A stretch of DNA of 64,000 bases from Cyclospora cayetanensis (GCF_002999335.1 NW_020312635.1:62001-126000), one strand, 5' to 3'; shown: positions 22,240 to 33,930, numbered from the stretch's first letter. A program made the numbers and translations. The notes: generated from the letters alone by a model not told the origin.

Positions 22240-24917
22240 GGGCAGGGAGAGCGCAGAGCACCTGTTACACCCTCTCTACTTTATAGGACTGATCTCGATT
22301 CTAAAAGGGCCGTTCGGCGAGGCTGCTCGTGTCGCCGAGGCTGAATACGCTTTTCCTGCGTTGTAACGGAGGGTGCTCGAAGAGGAGCAACAGCCGTTTG
22401 CGCAAGCCGAGGGTCTCTAGGCTGCGCAGTGCTGGCCTTTCCACAAGTGCACTGTATACGCCCAATGAGCAGTTGGCAGCGCTGTGTGCAGCCTGCAAAA
22501 TTCGAGAGTTTAAAGCCCTAAGGCCAGCTCGCGGCAAGAGACGCAATTCTCGGGGGCACCTTGTTGCTGAGTGGCCTACAGTCCCCTGGTGCCTCACGGA
22601 AATCACGCCTGCAGCTGCTCCTTGAAGGAGCTGTAGGCTTAAGAAGCGATGCACACCTGCGCAAATGTGGCGCTCGTCTAGGATTTCGTTACGAGTTTTA
22701 GTGGTACAAAGTTGAAGGCTAGAAGTGCGCGCTCGTGACCAGCTTTTTTCGCTGCGAGCTGCTCTGTATGACACCTCCTCGGAGGCTAGCGGAGGGAGTG
22801 GGGGAAGTGGAGGCGGGGAGGTAGGTAGGCGAGAAGCAGGACTGCTTTTTCCCTTGTTAGCAGCAGGAATACTAAAAGTGGGGAGCTATCATGTGCAGGC
22901 ATTGCGAGGCAGTAGCAGGATGCAATTGGAAAACCACTGTCGGCGGCCTTCTCCCCCCTGCATCCTTTCCTCCTTCCCTACATCATTGAGAGACAGATAT
23001 ACTCCATCCATGATGGTTGCCCTCATGTACATGGTAGTTTTTCAAAAGTTCTCCCGTTGGAAGCAGGGTAGCTGCACAGGGACGGGGTGCGGGGGAGGGA
23101 GGAGAAATATCAACACAAAGACCATTCGTAATGGTGCCCCTTTCTGTGCCTATCGCCTTCCTCCCGCTCAGCCCTTCTGAAGGCTCGCGTCAACAATTTC
23201 TGCGTGCCTTGCATGACAAGGGATGCCCTCCCTCCTGGCTTCGCATGTTGCCTCCATCAGCTAGTTCTGGTGCCTCATGTGGGCAAGCTTGCTACCTCCG
23301 CAGCGCACCTGCTTCGCTGCATTTCTGCCATCCAGCTGTCTCTCTGTTCAGGGAGGAGTACTCCCCTCCCCAAGAAGACTCACGCACAAGAGGCTTTCCG
23401 CGCAGAGAGAGAGAGACAGAGGAAGAGGGAGAGGAAAAAAAAAGAGAGATGCCTTACAGCTCCCCGAGCACCCCTGCTCTGTAGCCAGCTCCCTGCAAGG
23501 CAACCACCAGATGCAGCTATCTGGCCCTTCGCTAAGACACTTGTTCACGGTGGAATTCAGCGAAGGCGCAGGGGCATGCGGCAGCTGCAGATGTCTTGCA
23601 GTGTGCAGGCTACGTGGCTCAGGGGGAAGCGAGCAGCGCCGTGGGAAGGGATCCAAGGGTGTGCGAGGGAGGGGAAGCGACAAGTGAGCGTTAATGCGAT
23701 TCTGAAGTTTTTTTTATCCAGCGTTGATAGAGGTTTCGATCCTCTCCGCTCACCATTCGCAGCGGCCTCAAGGCTCATGAGGGCGTTCTAATTGACCCTT
23801 CCGCAGACTTGACTACACTAATACCGAGCGCTTTTAGGAATTAGCAAAGAACTGACCGAGTGTTCAGTCCGCTCGTTGATCTTATATATGGAGCAATGGG
23901 TTTGGCACAAAAAAAGAGCCCCGATGCTGTTTGTGCTCTTGGGTGCTACAGGTCGCTCGGCGGGATCATCCGTTAACGCCTAAACGGTGTGGTGTATGGA
24001 CAGCCTTCCCAACTGAGCCCCCCCGTTAGGCCGTTTCTCCTCGTTTTGGTATGGTGAGGCGCGCGAACAGAGAAGGCAGAAGCTCTCTTCAACAAAGGCC
24101 AGCAACGTTCCTTGCACAGAGTCTGTGCAGAGAGTCGCACTGACGCGTATCTGCACGTGTGTGTGCAGGACTTCAAATCGTGTGCATGGCAGCGGGATGA
24201 TCTAACAACACTTGCTAGATATACGGGATTCCTAAGGGAAACTGTTAGGGTCTGATCCGAGCACGGCATCGTCTGCTACAGTGGCTGCTGCAGCACTCCA
24301 TCCAAGCAGATAAAGGAACTCTAAAAACATCGCAGCTACCATGTTCCTCTACAGTCAGTCGCAAGAAAATCCGAGGCGCACACATATCACTGCTGATGGT
24401 GACACCGGCGCTCACACACACACACACAATGACGCCTTCTGCCTGCAGTCTCTCGGGGAAACCCTGGGTGTGACACGCGAGCAAGAAGGAAGCCTTTTCA
24501 GAGAAAAAGAGGGAACAAAGCAGGCAGCAATCCGATACAAGAGCGACGGCGGCAAGGGCATTGTTACAAGGTTCCCCTCTTTTCCTGCCGTGCAGGTGAC
24601 AGACAGGGAGTGGGTTTTGCAGCAACCACGGAGGCTGCGCACGGCTCGAGTTGTATACAGCCTTTCCGTTGCATTCTGTGTGTTTCATGCACGATGAATG
24701 CATCCCTCGTTTATGAAACAATCATGCGAGACCTCTCTCTCTCTTCCCAGCTCTGCCGTGACGACGACGCAAGCCAGCGACGCCTCTCGGGGGGCCCCCC
24801 TTCCCTAACCCCTCTTGTACTAGCGGCCAGCCACTGGTACAAGCTGGATTAGGGGCTTTTCGAGTCAGCATGAGTCTTGAGGAAACCCTTTCGGCTGTTT
24901 TATTTGCTTTTTATTCA
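22240..24917. other. Intergenic stretch without a supported gene
   Basis: About 2.7 kb between the transporter stop and the likely start of the PUB-UBX gene. Open frames exist on both strands (for example minus 22774-22301, plus 23204-23791), but none shows a recognised family, good ATG context or consistent splice phases. A short CT/AG-rich patch lies near 23405-23450. Confidence 0.5.
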
Positions 24918-27900
24918 TGAATACTCGGCGCTCCGCGATCACCGAAGAGGACTTTTCCCTCGCCGACGCGGGCGTGGCCGTGCAGGAACAAAGCCCCGTC
25001 TGGCAGGGGCCCCTCTTGCACGAGAACTCCCCTCTAATTTGAGCATTCGTTGCAGAAATTCCCACTGCTTTCGCTGCCTGGAGCAGTTGGTGCGCTTAAC
25101 GCACTCCCGAAGCTTCCCTACGCAGCCGACAAGGCCGAGCCGGCGATTCGCCTCTTGACCATGCTTTCGAAAGAAACAACGAAGATGCCAAAGACAGAAG
25201 TAAGCAAGAGGCAGTAATCTGCGCCTTTCAGAGGCGCAGACGAGGAGATAGACACCAAACGAGCTCATGAAGCGCGTAACATACACATACACGTATACAC
25301 ACATGCACATACACGCATACACACATGCACATACACGCATACACATATGCATATACACGTATACACACATGCATCTACACCTATACACACATGCATCTAA
25401 ACACACACTTTGGGGAGGGAGAGAACTGAGATTGGACGTGAAGGCTGGAAGAAAAGGTGGGAAGCTAGGTTTCTAGAGGTTGTCAGGTTTGAGGATTTGC
25501 GTGTATGCATGCATTGCAGGTTGAGACTTTGCTGCTGGAGATTGGTGCTGAAATGGGGCGGACCGCAACAGAAATGAATCCCTTTGTTCGGAAGTGCGTT
25601 CGCAACGCCCTGCAATTCGACTTTGGCTGTCTGTGTTTAAAGGTTTAAAAAGCATGTGTTGAAGTCTGTAGCTGTGTTTTGAAATGCTGCAGGGTTGTCG
25701 AGGAGAACTGGCTAGATACCAAAGGTAGGCGGCATCGCTAGCACTGTGATCTTCCCTTGTTGTCGTTACAGCAGCAGTAGCAGCAGCAGCAGCAGCCATG
25801 CATTCCGTCCGCTTCTTTTTCTGGATCTGAAATTTTGCAAAAACCTCCCTTCTTCTGTGTGAGTGCTTGCAAGGAGGAGCAGCGCGAGTTTTTGGGTAGG
25901 CAGGAGGGGTAAGAGGTTGGGGGCGCTGCGCTTAAATTCCGCATGTGGTTGCAGAGAGTCTCATAGCCTTGAAAGCTGAGCAGTGGAAACAACTTGGTCT
26001 GCCTCTTCGGCTAGAGACAGCCTTGAAAATTCGATTAGGCATCTCTGCCGCTGTATCTCCTGCTGACAAGTGCAGCGTCAGTGGAGGTACAGCGACACTG
26101 TCGCAAACGCCTGTCAAATGTGAGTTCTCTATTTCTCGCTGCTTCCTTTTAGTTGCTGCTTTCTACTTGCTGCCTGCTGTTGCTGCTTCCTGTTGCTTCC
26201 TACTTGCTGCCTGCTGCTGTCCACTTGCTGCTGTTGCTGCTTCCTGTTGCTGCTTCCTGTTGCTGCTTCCTGTTGCTTCCTACTTGCTGCCTGCTGCTGT
26301 CTACTTGCTGCTGTTGCTGCTTCCTGTTGCTGCAGCTGTTTTTTGCTGCTTTCTACTTGCTGCCCTCCACCCCACCCCCCCTATGCCTTCCTTCCCGCTG
26401 GAGACTCTCTGCCTCCAGAAGCAGCAGCTGAACGATATCTTTGCCTTTTTGGCACTAATTTCCGCTTGTGCAAGGTGAACGCACTTTCTAATGCCGCTGT
26501 TGGTAGTGGGGTTGGGTGCTCTTTACAATGCGTCGCCTCTGCAGCAGAAGCGCCAACGGAAGATGCCGCTCTTCCTGCAGACAAACATCAGGTAGATGAG
26601 TTTAGTGTGGAATATGGAACCCCCCCTGAAGGGCTTTTCGTTTCTTCCATTGAAGATGCATTGGATGCGCTTCAACGAGAGGTCAAGACAAACACACACA
26701 CGAACACCCACACACCCACAAGCACGTCCATATAAATACATGTACATATGTACAATAACGTGCATACACATCTACACATGTATACATGCATATATGTGTA
26801 TAGACATCTATAAATGCACGCCTGCATCTGCCTATTATACACTCACCCCCGTAATACACACACACACCCCTTACACACATGAACGCATGAAGAAACTAAA
26901 AGTAAAAACAGCAACAGCAGCACACAGGTCTTCCGAGCAGCGGCTAAGGCGCTGCATGCTGCCGTCTTCTGCGGCTCCTGCAGCAGTTCCTTCTGCTGCT
27001 CTTTCCTGTTAAGCCGTCGGCAGTAGGAGGAGGCAGTGTGTCTCTGTAGCCGTTGCTTCAGGCGGATAGCGAACTGCTTCGAGAGGCAATTCGCGTGGTG
27101 CAGCAGTTGCTATTAGGAGTTCTCGAGCAACCAACGCTGCCTAAGAGGCGCAAGGTTCGGGCTGCAAATCCCACATTCAGTGCGAAGGTATGCGCCAGTC
27201 GAAGGCTCATTTCAGAGAATACTTGTCTACACCCCAGCTGCTGCCTCTAGCAAGATCTCGCCTTGCGTTCATACCCCGGAGAAGGCGCGGCTTGTGCGCA
27301 TAAAAGAAGGCGGAGCACTAAAGTGTATGTGTATGTGTGTGTGTGTTTGTATGCGTACGTTTGTATGCGTATGTTTGTATGTGTGTGTATGTGTATGTTT
27401 GTGTATATGTTTGTGTGTATGTTTGTATGTGTGTGTATGTGTATGTTTGCATGTATGTGTATGTGTATGTTTGTGTATGCTTGTGTATTTTTGTGTATCT
27501 TTGTGTGTATGTGTATGTTTGTGTATGTGTGTATGTGTACGTGTATGTTTGTGTTTGTGTTTGTGTATGCATGTGTATGTGTATGTTTGTGTTTGTGTAT
27601 GTTTGTGTGTATGTGTATGCGTACGTTTGTGTTTGTGTATGTGTGTATGTGTATGTTTGTGTATATGTTTGTGTATGTTTGTATGTATGTGTATGTGTAT
27701 GTTTGTGTATGTTTGTATGTATGTGTATGTGTACGTTTGTGTATGCTTGTGTATTTTTGTGTATCTTTGTGTGTATGTTTGTGTGTATGTGTATCTTTGT
27801 ATGTACATTTGTGTACGTGTATGTTTTGTGTATCTTTGTGTGTATGTTTGTGTATGTTTGTATGTATGTTTGTATGTTCGTGTATCTTTGTGTGTATGTT

Positions 27901-30106
27901 TGTGCATCTTTGTGTGTATGTTTGGATCTGTATGTCGCGCATAGGTGGGTAGACACCCCGCAGCCGTGAGGGTGTTGCTGGCGGTGGGGTTTCGAGAAGA
28001 ATTTCTTGATGGCGAAAAGTTTTTTGTCTTGCGCACGGCGTATATCCGTCGGTAAGCCTCAGCGTCCTCGTGTCTCTTCTCCTGGAGACGAGTGTCTCTG
28101 TCGACTCCGAGCAAAGGCTTAGGAAGGAGGGGGCAGCCGCATTGAGGCGTTCATACACCTGCACACAGGAATAAGGCCCTAGACAGCCTGCGTGCAGGTT
28201 GGTGATTTGTTATCGCATGCTCTCTGAGCCGGCTGCTGAACTTGGAGTTTCCTTCGCACCGCTTCCTAAGTGCTACTTCGACCCTTTCTCCAGCAGCATT
28301 ACTTGCAGTGCTGGTCAAAGGCAAGTCGATCCTCCTGCTGCCCTTTGCGCTGCGCTTCGGCGGCAACAAACAAATTCCCTTAGTGCCTTCGAGTTTCTAT
28401 TGATGTTTAGCCATGTTTCTTCTTTTCTGGTGCCTGCGATGCAGCACACTTCCTCGGGCAGCAGCAGAGGCACGCGCCGCAGAAGCGCGAGAAATCGAGA
28501 GACAAATCAAAGAAAGGAAGCGGATTCTTGCTGTACGTCTGTGTGGATCCATGGAAACTGCTTTGTGCAATTCCCGAAAGACACTTTCGGCATATTCAAG
28601 GTCCTCTCTTGCTGCCTCTCTCGAACTCTCACAAGGGGGAATTCAAAAGGGGCCTCTAAATGCCGTTTCTCCAAATGCCTCCATGATCACGACGGGGGAT
28701 GCCGATGTTGAGGGGTCAAGTTTCGTCACTTTATCGCCTGTGGTCGGTGGTTCTTTTCAGACAGGAGGTGACGCTGCTCCTCCCCCCTTGAATCTCCAAG
28801 TCTTTACTGCCGAAGAGATGGGACGGTTGGATCGGCAGCGACAGCAACAGCACCAGCAGCACGAGCGCTGGGAAGAGGCCCCCTCCTCTGCAGGCACCTT
28901 GACGCCAGCAGATGTCATGCGTATCAAGGAGGTAGGAGCTCTTCTGTCGTTCCAAAGAAGCATCGCTTCTCCCCCCGTCCTCGCCTTCTCCAAGCCAAAT
29001 ATTTGACCCTTTCCTCGCAACACGAATTTGCGCGCCCAGTTCCACAGACAGGCATTTCGAGCGCTTCTGGGGTGTACGTACGTACAGGTAATGAGCGAAG
29101 GCCCCTCCTTCCAATCGAGGGCAAAGCAGCAGTTGGAAATGCTGCAGAAGCGTCCAATCTTCACGGAATGCTGCGTGCGGCTGCTGCTGCCTAACGGCCT
29201 CGTGCTGCAGATGGCATTCGCACCCAGTCAGACTCTTGCATTCGTACAGTCCACAGCAGCGCAGGTCAGGCAGGCTGGAGTGTCTCGACTGACGGATGCA
29301 CCCGCCGTATTGCAAATTTTGAGGCCGTTTTTTCGCAGGGCCCTTCAGCAGCGTGCCTTGTTTGCTCTGCTGCTGCTTTCCCTGTACTGCATACGCTTCA
29401 TGCTGCTAGCTCATACTGATGCTTTGGTTGTGCTCGTCCTGTTGGCATCCTTTACAATGGTAGTTGTCGTGGTGATGTGATGTCTTGCTGCTGCTGCTGC
29501 TTCTGATGACGGTAGTTGTCGTGGTGATGTGATGTCTTGCTGCTGCTTCTGCTTCTGATGACGGTAGTTGTCGTGGTGATGTGATGTCTTGCTGCTGCTG
29601 CTGCTTCTGATGACGGTAGTTGTCGTAGTGATGTGATGGTGCTGTGCTGCTTCTGCTGCTGCAGTTTTTGCATCCTGATTTCCGCAACGGCCGCCTTCGG
29701 TGGTTTCTGTGCGAGACGCCACCCCTCCGCCGCATGAACCCCCGGAAAAGCCTCTATGAGGAAGGCCTGCTGCCTCGCTGTCTGCTACATCTCAAACTAG
29801 AGGGTAAAATCTGTGCGCGGCTGTGTAGGCTGTGGCGAGTTATGCATGCCTTAGCGTGTGGGTGCGACGCGTTGCCGGGTACCTTAGAGTTTAGGGCTTT
29901 CAGTTTTTTTATTTTTATGCACTGCAGAGAACTCGCCGGAGGCACCAGAGGCCTGTCTGGACAGCGAAGCCTTGCGCAATGCTGGCGTAGTGTCTGTCCC
30001 CACCCCGAGTCGCAGCAGTGGTATCACAGGTACTAGCAGCGCTGCTGCACGGCGGAGCGGTGGCGCATATTTACCTGGACACGAGGTCGCTGCAGCTAAC
30101 GAGAGA

Positions 30107-30138
<32 letters not shown>

Positions 30139-30205
30139 TAGTGGCAGTAACAAGGGCCGGCACGCCCTCTCTCGGCTGTTTGGTTCCAAAGGGCACAAAT
30201 TGTGA
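24918..30205 (+). CDS. PUB and UBX domain protein, UBXD1/UBXN6-like p97 (Cdc48) cofactor
   Basis: Exons I support: 25056-25199, 25520-25593, 25693-25724, 25955-26119, 26545-26681, ~26928-26963, 27062-27187, 27945-28051, 28198-28313, 28462-28931, 29089-29264, 29665-29803, 29928-30205. PUB domain: LLREAIRVVQQLLLGVLEQP followed by KRRKVRAANPTFSAK, then PAAVRVLLAVGF and EKFFVLRTAYIRR. A charged helix (EAREIERQIKERK) follows. UBX-like fold: CCVRLLLPNGLVLQMAF, then RWFLCETPPLRRMNP and LYEEGLLPRCLLHLKLE. A PUB-then-UBX order is that of UBXD1, which binds the p97 tail through PUB and works in ER-associated and endolysosomal degradation. An N-terminal region (NPFVRKVVEENWLDTK, then WKQLGLPLRLETALKIRL) is unassigned and may be a SAM-like helical bundle. 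The first exon is uncertain; an ATG at 24918 opens a plausible one. The tail is poly-Ser. Confidence 0.8.
25275..25405. repeat. ACACATGCACATACACGCAT microsatellite
   Basis: CA-rich tandem units of about 20 bp in an early intron of the PUB-UBX gene. Confidence 0.85.
26150..26362. repeat. TTGCTGCTTCCTGTTGCTGC minisatellite
   Basis: About 200 bp of imperfect tandem units built from CTTGCTGCCTGCTGCTG and CTTCCTGTTGCTGCTTCCTG, in the intron after exon 25955-26119. Confidence 0.85.
27320..27935. repeat. TGTATGTTTGTGTATG microsatellite, about 600 bp
   Basis: The largest simple repeat in the window. It fills the intron that splits the PUB domain (between exons ending 27187 and starting 27945). Both strands give long spurious open frames (Cys-Val-Tyr; Thr-His-Ile). 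Confidence 0.95.
29461..29640. repeat. 52-bp tandem repeat in the UBX intron
   Basis: Units starting TAGTTGTCGTGGTGATGTGA begin at 29461, 29513, 29565 and 29617: three full copies and a partial one. They lie in the intron between exons 29089-29264 and 29665-29803. 52 is not a multiple of 3, so the array cannot be one coding repeat. Confidence 0.92.
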
Positions 30206-30563
30206 GCCGTTGTGGGCAGCATGATGGAACTAACTAAACAGCGCTTTTTGAAGTTTCTTATGAACGGAGCTTAACGAAGCTATGGGTCGAGATGCACGAG
30301 AGTTCAGGGCTGTCAGTTTTTAAAAAACGGTGAATTTTAGAGAAGGCCACCGACAGCGATTACGCAAATCAGTAAATCTAAAGGCCCCCTAATAAGGGCA
30401 CCCGTCCACCCCCTATGGGGAATGCAGCCCGCTGAAAATGGCCGTAAAAATACATAGAGCCTATCAGGACAGAATGCAGCTAGAACTCGCTCTCCGTAAA
30501 CAAACTGAGACATGTGGTTTCACGGCCCACATGCGTTCAAGAAGCACGGCGCTGAATTCCTCG
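30206..30563. other. Short intergenic region between converging genes
   Basis: About 360 bp between the stop codons of the PUB-UBX gene and the orphan membrane protein. No coding sequence seen. Base composition changes here to the repeat-poor type. Confidence 0.6.
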
Positions 30564-31877
30564 CTAAAAGAGGTTGAGGATGGCCGTAAATAGGTTCTCC
30601 GTGTCTCCAGGAATTCCCGTGTCTTCTTCGTACTTTTCAAGAGTTTCTTCCTTCAGTTGGGTGATGGCTGCCCTTGTTTGCACTGTCCACTCCCGCATTC
30701 GAGTGAAACGTGCAACTAGGCTTTCTACATCGAAGTTCGTCATGAAACTTTCGAGAGAGTCAATCGGCAATGGATGCTGGGTGATGATCTGCTCCATCCC
30801 CCTGAGAAATTCGGCTAGCAGGGCAGAAGGGAACTCCTTCGTCTGCTGTCCAGGTATGGGTATCGTAGGGGTCGCTTGCTCTTCGGATGCCTCTAGCGAT
30901 TTCATGAACCCCGCGAAGCCGGCGTGGCTGCTCACCATGAAAGTCGACTCCAAGTTGACTAACTTGACGGACGTCGCCACATTTAAAGCCAGCTCTTCCG
31001 GAACGGTGTTCTGCGTGTCTGTGGGTACACCTTCCGTGTTACTATCCAGCAGCATTCCCATGAACGTCATCAGCGAGACACCATCGTTCGTCTGCTTTTT
31101 CAGCTCATCAGCATTTGGGGTGTATGTCGAGGTTTCGAGATCTGCGGGCAGGCCGCTTTTTTGAGCCAAGATCTGTACTGCAATGACATTCTTCAGCCTC
31201 CTGCTCGCCAGGTTCACCACTCCCTTAAGAAGTTGGATTTGCTGCGTCCATATGGCGGGGCCCTCCGGCAGGGCACTCGCTTTTATCAGATTTTCGACAG
31301 GCTCCAGTATGACTTGCAAAGGCTGCTGTCCGTCTTGTGGCTGGATCTTCAAGTATTTCGTCGCGAGCACCTGTCGCGCCTCCTCAGAGGCCTCCTGCCA
31401 GAGGTGCTTCAGTTTGCTTGTTTCGATCTTCAAATCGGCTATGTGCCAAAGAGGATCAGAAGGCTCGAGATGAGGAACTATGGGCAGCTCCGTTGGCTTA
31501 GCGCCAACGAGCTGGGGAAAACGCTCCGACAAGTGCCATCCTGCTGCCACAAGCAAAGCAACCACTGCCCCCACGAGGGCAAGCCACTGCGTAGAATCGA
31601 GTGGCACCCGAGGACTCCTCGGACCGACCCGGGTAGTACGGGTGGTGACAGCCTCGCCTCCGTCCTCCCCTGCTTTGAGAGGTCTTTCAATGTACTCAGA
31701 CAACCCTCCAAGTTCGTCAGAAGTAGAGCTGCCTCCCTTTTCCACCAAAAAATAATCATCGGTCATGCTACTCCGGTTGAGATCCTCCTCAGTGGTCTGC
31801 TGCAGACCAACGCCCGAAGAAAGCGCGCGCTCTGAAACGATCCCTCCCTCTCCACCACTGCTTATGCGTCCTGCCAT
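30564..31877 (-). CDS. Single-pass membrane protein of unknown function, intronless
   Basis: A clear 437-codon open frame with ATG at 31875-31877 and no introns. I do not recognise the family. Residues 1-95 are hydrophilic and Ser/Gly/Glu-rich. Residues 98-114 (QWLALVGAVVALLVAAGW) form one transmembrane segment, likely a signal anchor. The remaining ~320 residues are mostly predicted helical (for example LKHLWQEASEEARQVLATKY and RMREWTVQTRAAITQLKEE). The whole protein has no cysteine, so it is not a cysteine-stabilised surface antigen of the Eimeria SAG type. It has none of the Gln/Ala runs of its neighbours, and its codon use is more even. It lies at the edge of the repeat-poor segment, where lineage-specific family genes are often found. 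A member of a genus-specific family is the most likely explanation, which is inference. Confidence 0.85.
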   Translation of the reverse strand: MAGRISSGGEGGIVSERALSSGVGLQQTTEEDLNRSSMTDDYFLVEKGGSSTSDELGGLSEYIERPLKAGEDGGEAVTTRTTRVGPRSPRVPLDSTQWLALVGAVVALLVAAGWHLSERFPQLVGAKPTELPIVPHLEPSDPLWHIADLKIETSKLKHLWQEASEEARQVLATKYLKIQPQDGQQPLQVILEPVENLIKASALPEGPAIWTQQIQLLKGVVNLASRRLKNVIAVQILAQKSGLPADLETSTYTPNADELKKQTNDGVSLMTFMGMLLDSNTEGVPTDTQNTVPEELALNVATSVKLVNLESTFMVSSHAGFAGFMKSLEASEEQATPTIPIPGQQTKEFPSALLAEFLRGMEQIITQHPLPIDSLESFMTNFDVESLVARFTRMREWTVQTRAAITQLKEETLEKYEEDTGIPGDTENLFTAILNLF

Positions 31878-33214
31878 TCTATCTTCTCAGCGCATGCACG
31901 ACAAGCGGCAAAGCAAATTCATATCGATGAGATCCGTGCCCTTAGCTGGCCCATTTGAGACGCATGGAGAGCACGCCTTCGAAGAAACCGCCGATATCCC
32001 CTGCAACTTGAACGCAACCTCCCCCAGTCCTCCCGTGGGGTAACTCGCGAGCAGGGTTCTCCCCTGTCCTGTGGAGTGGAACGGTAAGCTAGCCACCTCC
32101 TCTTTACGCGGTGAGCCCAGCAACAAGAGATCTACACTGGATTGGCAATTGCCGTACAATCGCAGAGGACTACAATAAGCCGCCGAGCGAGCGCACTGGC
32201 TTCGAGCGGCGAACGACGGATTCCCTTACAGCCGCGTGCTTCGTGACCAAACTAGGCTGCAATTAAAGCCCAAATAAAGCCATATAAGAGGATACCAAGC
32301 AATTAAGCATTATCCACCGCAAGATCCGAAGTATGAAGGGACGGAGGGGATACGCTGCGGAATGCTGCACGTACCCCTTTAGCCAGTAGAGGATCGGTCC
32401 AGCGGTCTTGCGACCCCAAGTTTGGCTGCAGCGCACATTATGTCCCCAAAATGCATGAAGCATGTTTTTCATGTTTAGTGTGTCTGTGAGAGGAAGAAAT
32501 AAGCTCTTTCCTGCTGGTAGAATGTCCCATTCGTGAATGGGTTACAAGTACCACAGAGCCAGCTATTGCATAATTCACACAGAGTGGCAATGCTTTTGGC
32601 TTCTTTCGGGTAGGTATTAGTCAAATTAAGGCTTTAAACCATGAAGTTTTAATAACTAAGCATCGCACTTAGGCTCCTTGTAACGGCACTAGAGCTGCTT
32701 GTCGCTCGCGAAGCAGTCTCTGCATCATGCCATTCCGTCAAAGATTGCCATATGGCGTTGCTAAGCGGGTCGGGGGCACCCAGTTCGAAAAAAGCTACAA
32801 AGGTCTCCTTAATGAAGCATTCCGTAGTCTCCTTGTCTTGGTCTCACGAACGCGTTCCAACATGCGCACCCAGTTGCACATAGCAACTAGCGCAAGGCAC
32901 AAAAAAGCTTATTCTTTGAACTAGCTTAACTGTACTCCGCAGGAAGCCTATATATATGTACAGTGAAGGCAAGTTCTGATTTCCTCACTAAACTTACTCA
33001 AATAAAAACCGTGAGGTAGGGAGTCTCAATGTGTTGCCGTCCCCTGAAAGCACTGGCTAGATTAAATAAAGATTAGCACTGGATTGACAGCTTGACCTGG
33101 CTATCCGTATGTGCTTTTTGTTTTAAAGTTAGCTTGAGCCTCTGCCTCTAGGCTCTTTGTAAAGACACACTCAACTGGACACTCAACATAAACTCTGTAA
33201 AAGGTTATGCAGGG

Positions 33215-33420
33215 CCTTCCTAAAAAGAATTGCCGCCCTCTCCTGCCCGTGCCCCTCAGATTTTCCCACATAAGGGGAGAGGCACAGGTAGAATGTGCGT
33301 AGCTGCACCCTCTATGTACTCGGAGCATTCACGCACCTCGTAGAGTGTAACACACCGCATTGCATCTTGCAGTATCGTGCCAACAGTGCACTGCAAGCAA
33401 TGCCGCATACGAACAGACAA
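33215..33420 (-). repeat. Dispersed repeat, copy 1 (inverted relative to copy 2)
   Basis: Read on the minus strand it contains GATGCAATGCGGTG, GGGTGCAGCTACGC, CTGTGCCTCTCCCCT and then CTGAGGGGC...GGAGAGGGCGG. The same blocks occur in the same order on the plus strand at 33715-33930. Ends are estimated by eye. Confidence 0.7.
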
Positions 33421-33714
33421 ACCAGCTACTGCTACTCAATTCCTTACAAATTCCGCGCTAAATTATAACAATGTAGCATTAAGTTTTAAGTGTAGCGCAG
33501 ATTCCTACATTGCTGGCCAGTGTGTGCTTTTGTTCCAAAAGAATTCAGTTTAGCGGTTGATTTACATTCGTCTCTTCTCCTTTGCACTAACTTCGTATTT
33601 CTGCTTAGATGGGGGTGGCGATTGGGCTGGAATTCGTCCGCTGCCCTGCACGGAGCTGGCCCCCAAGCACAGGTACGCGGGTTAAACAAAACTTTCGCTA
33701 CACTGTTTTTCTGT

Positions 33715-33930
33715 AGTCGGTGGTTTACCTATTTCCATGTCGCATTTATTGCAGTGTACTCTTCGTTGCACCACAAGAAGATGCAATGCTGGGTGTATGT
33801 GCGTTGGGTGCTATATTCTACGAGCTGTGGATGCTCGGAGTGCTAAGTGGGTGCAGCTACGCGCATCCTAGCTGTGCCTCTCCCCTCGTGTAGAAACTGA
33901 GGAGCGCGGACCGGAGAAGGCGGGAGTTTT
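33715..33930 (+). repeat. Dispersed repeat, copy 2
   Basis: Contains GATGCAATGCTGGG, ATGCTCGGAGTGC, GGGTGCAGCTACGCGCA, CTGTGCCTCTCCCCTCGTG and CTGAGGAGCGCGG...GGAGAAGGCGGG. It pairs with copy 1 as an inverted repeat around a spacer of about 300 bp. Confidence 0.7.

Noticed and set aside
22301..22774. Minus-strand 157-codon open frame after the transporter
   Set aside because: No ATG at its start and no recognisable domain.
27180..28164. Open frames over 200 codons on both strands (Cys-Val-Tyr and Thr-His-Ile)
   Set aside because: Pure microsatellite translation inside the PUB-UBX gene intron.
33520..33846. Plus-strand 108-codon frame in the repeat-poor region
   Set aside because: Overlaps copy 2 of the dispersed repeat and has no domain or splice support.
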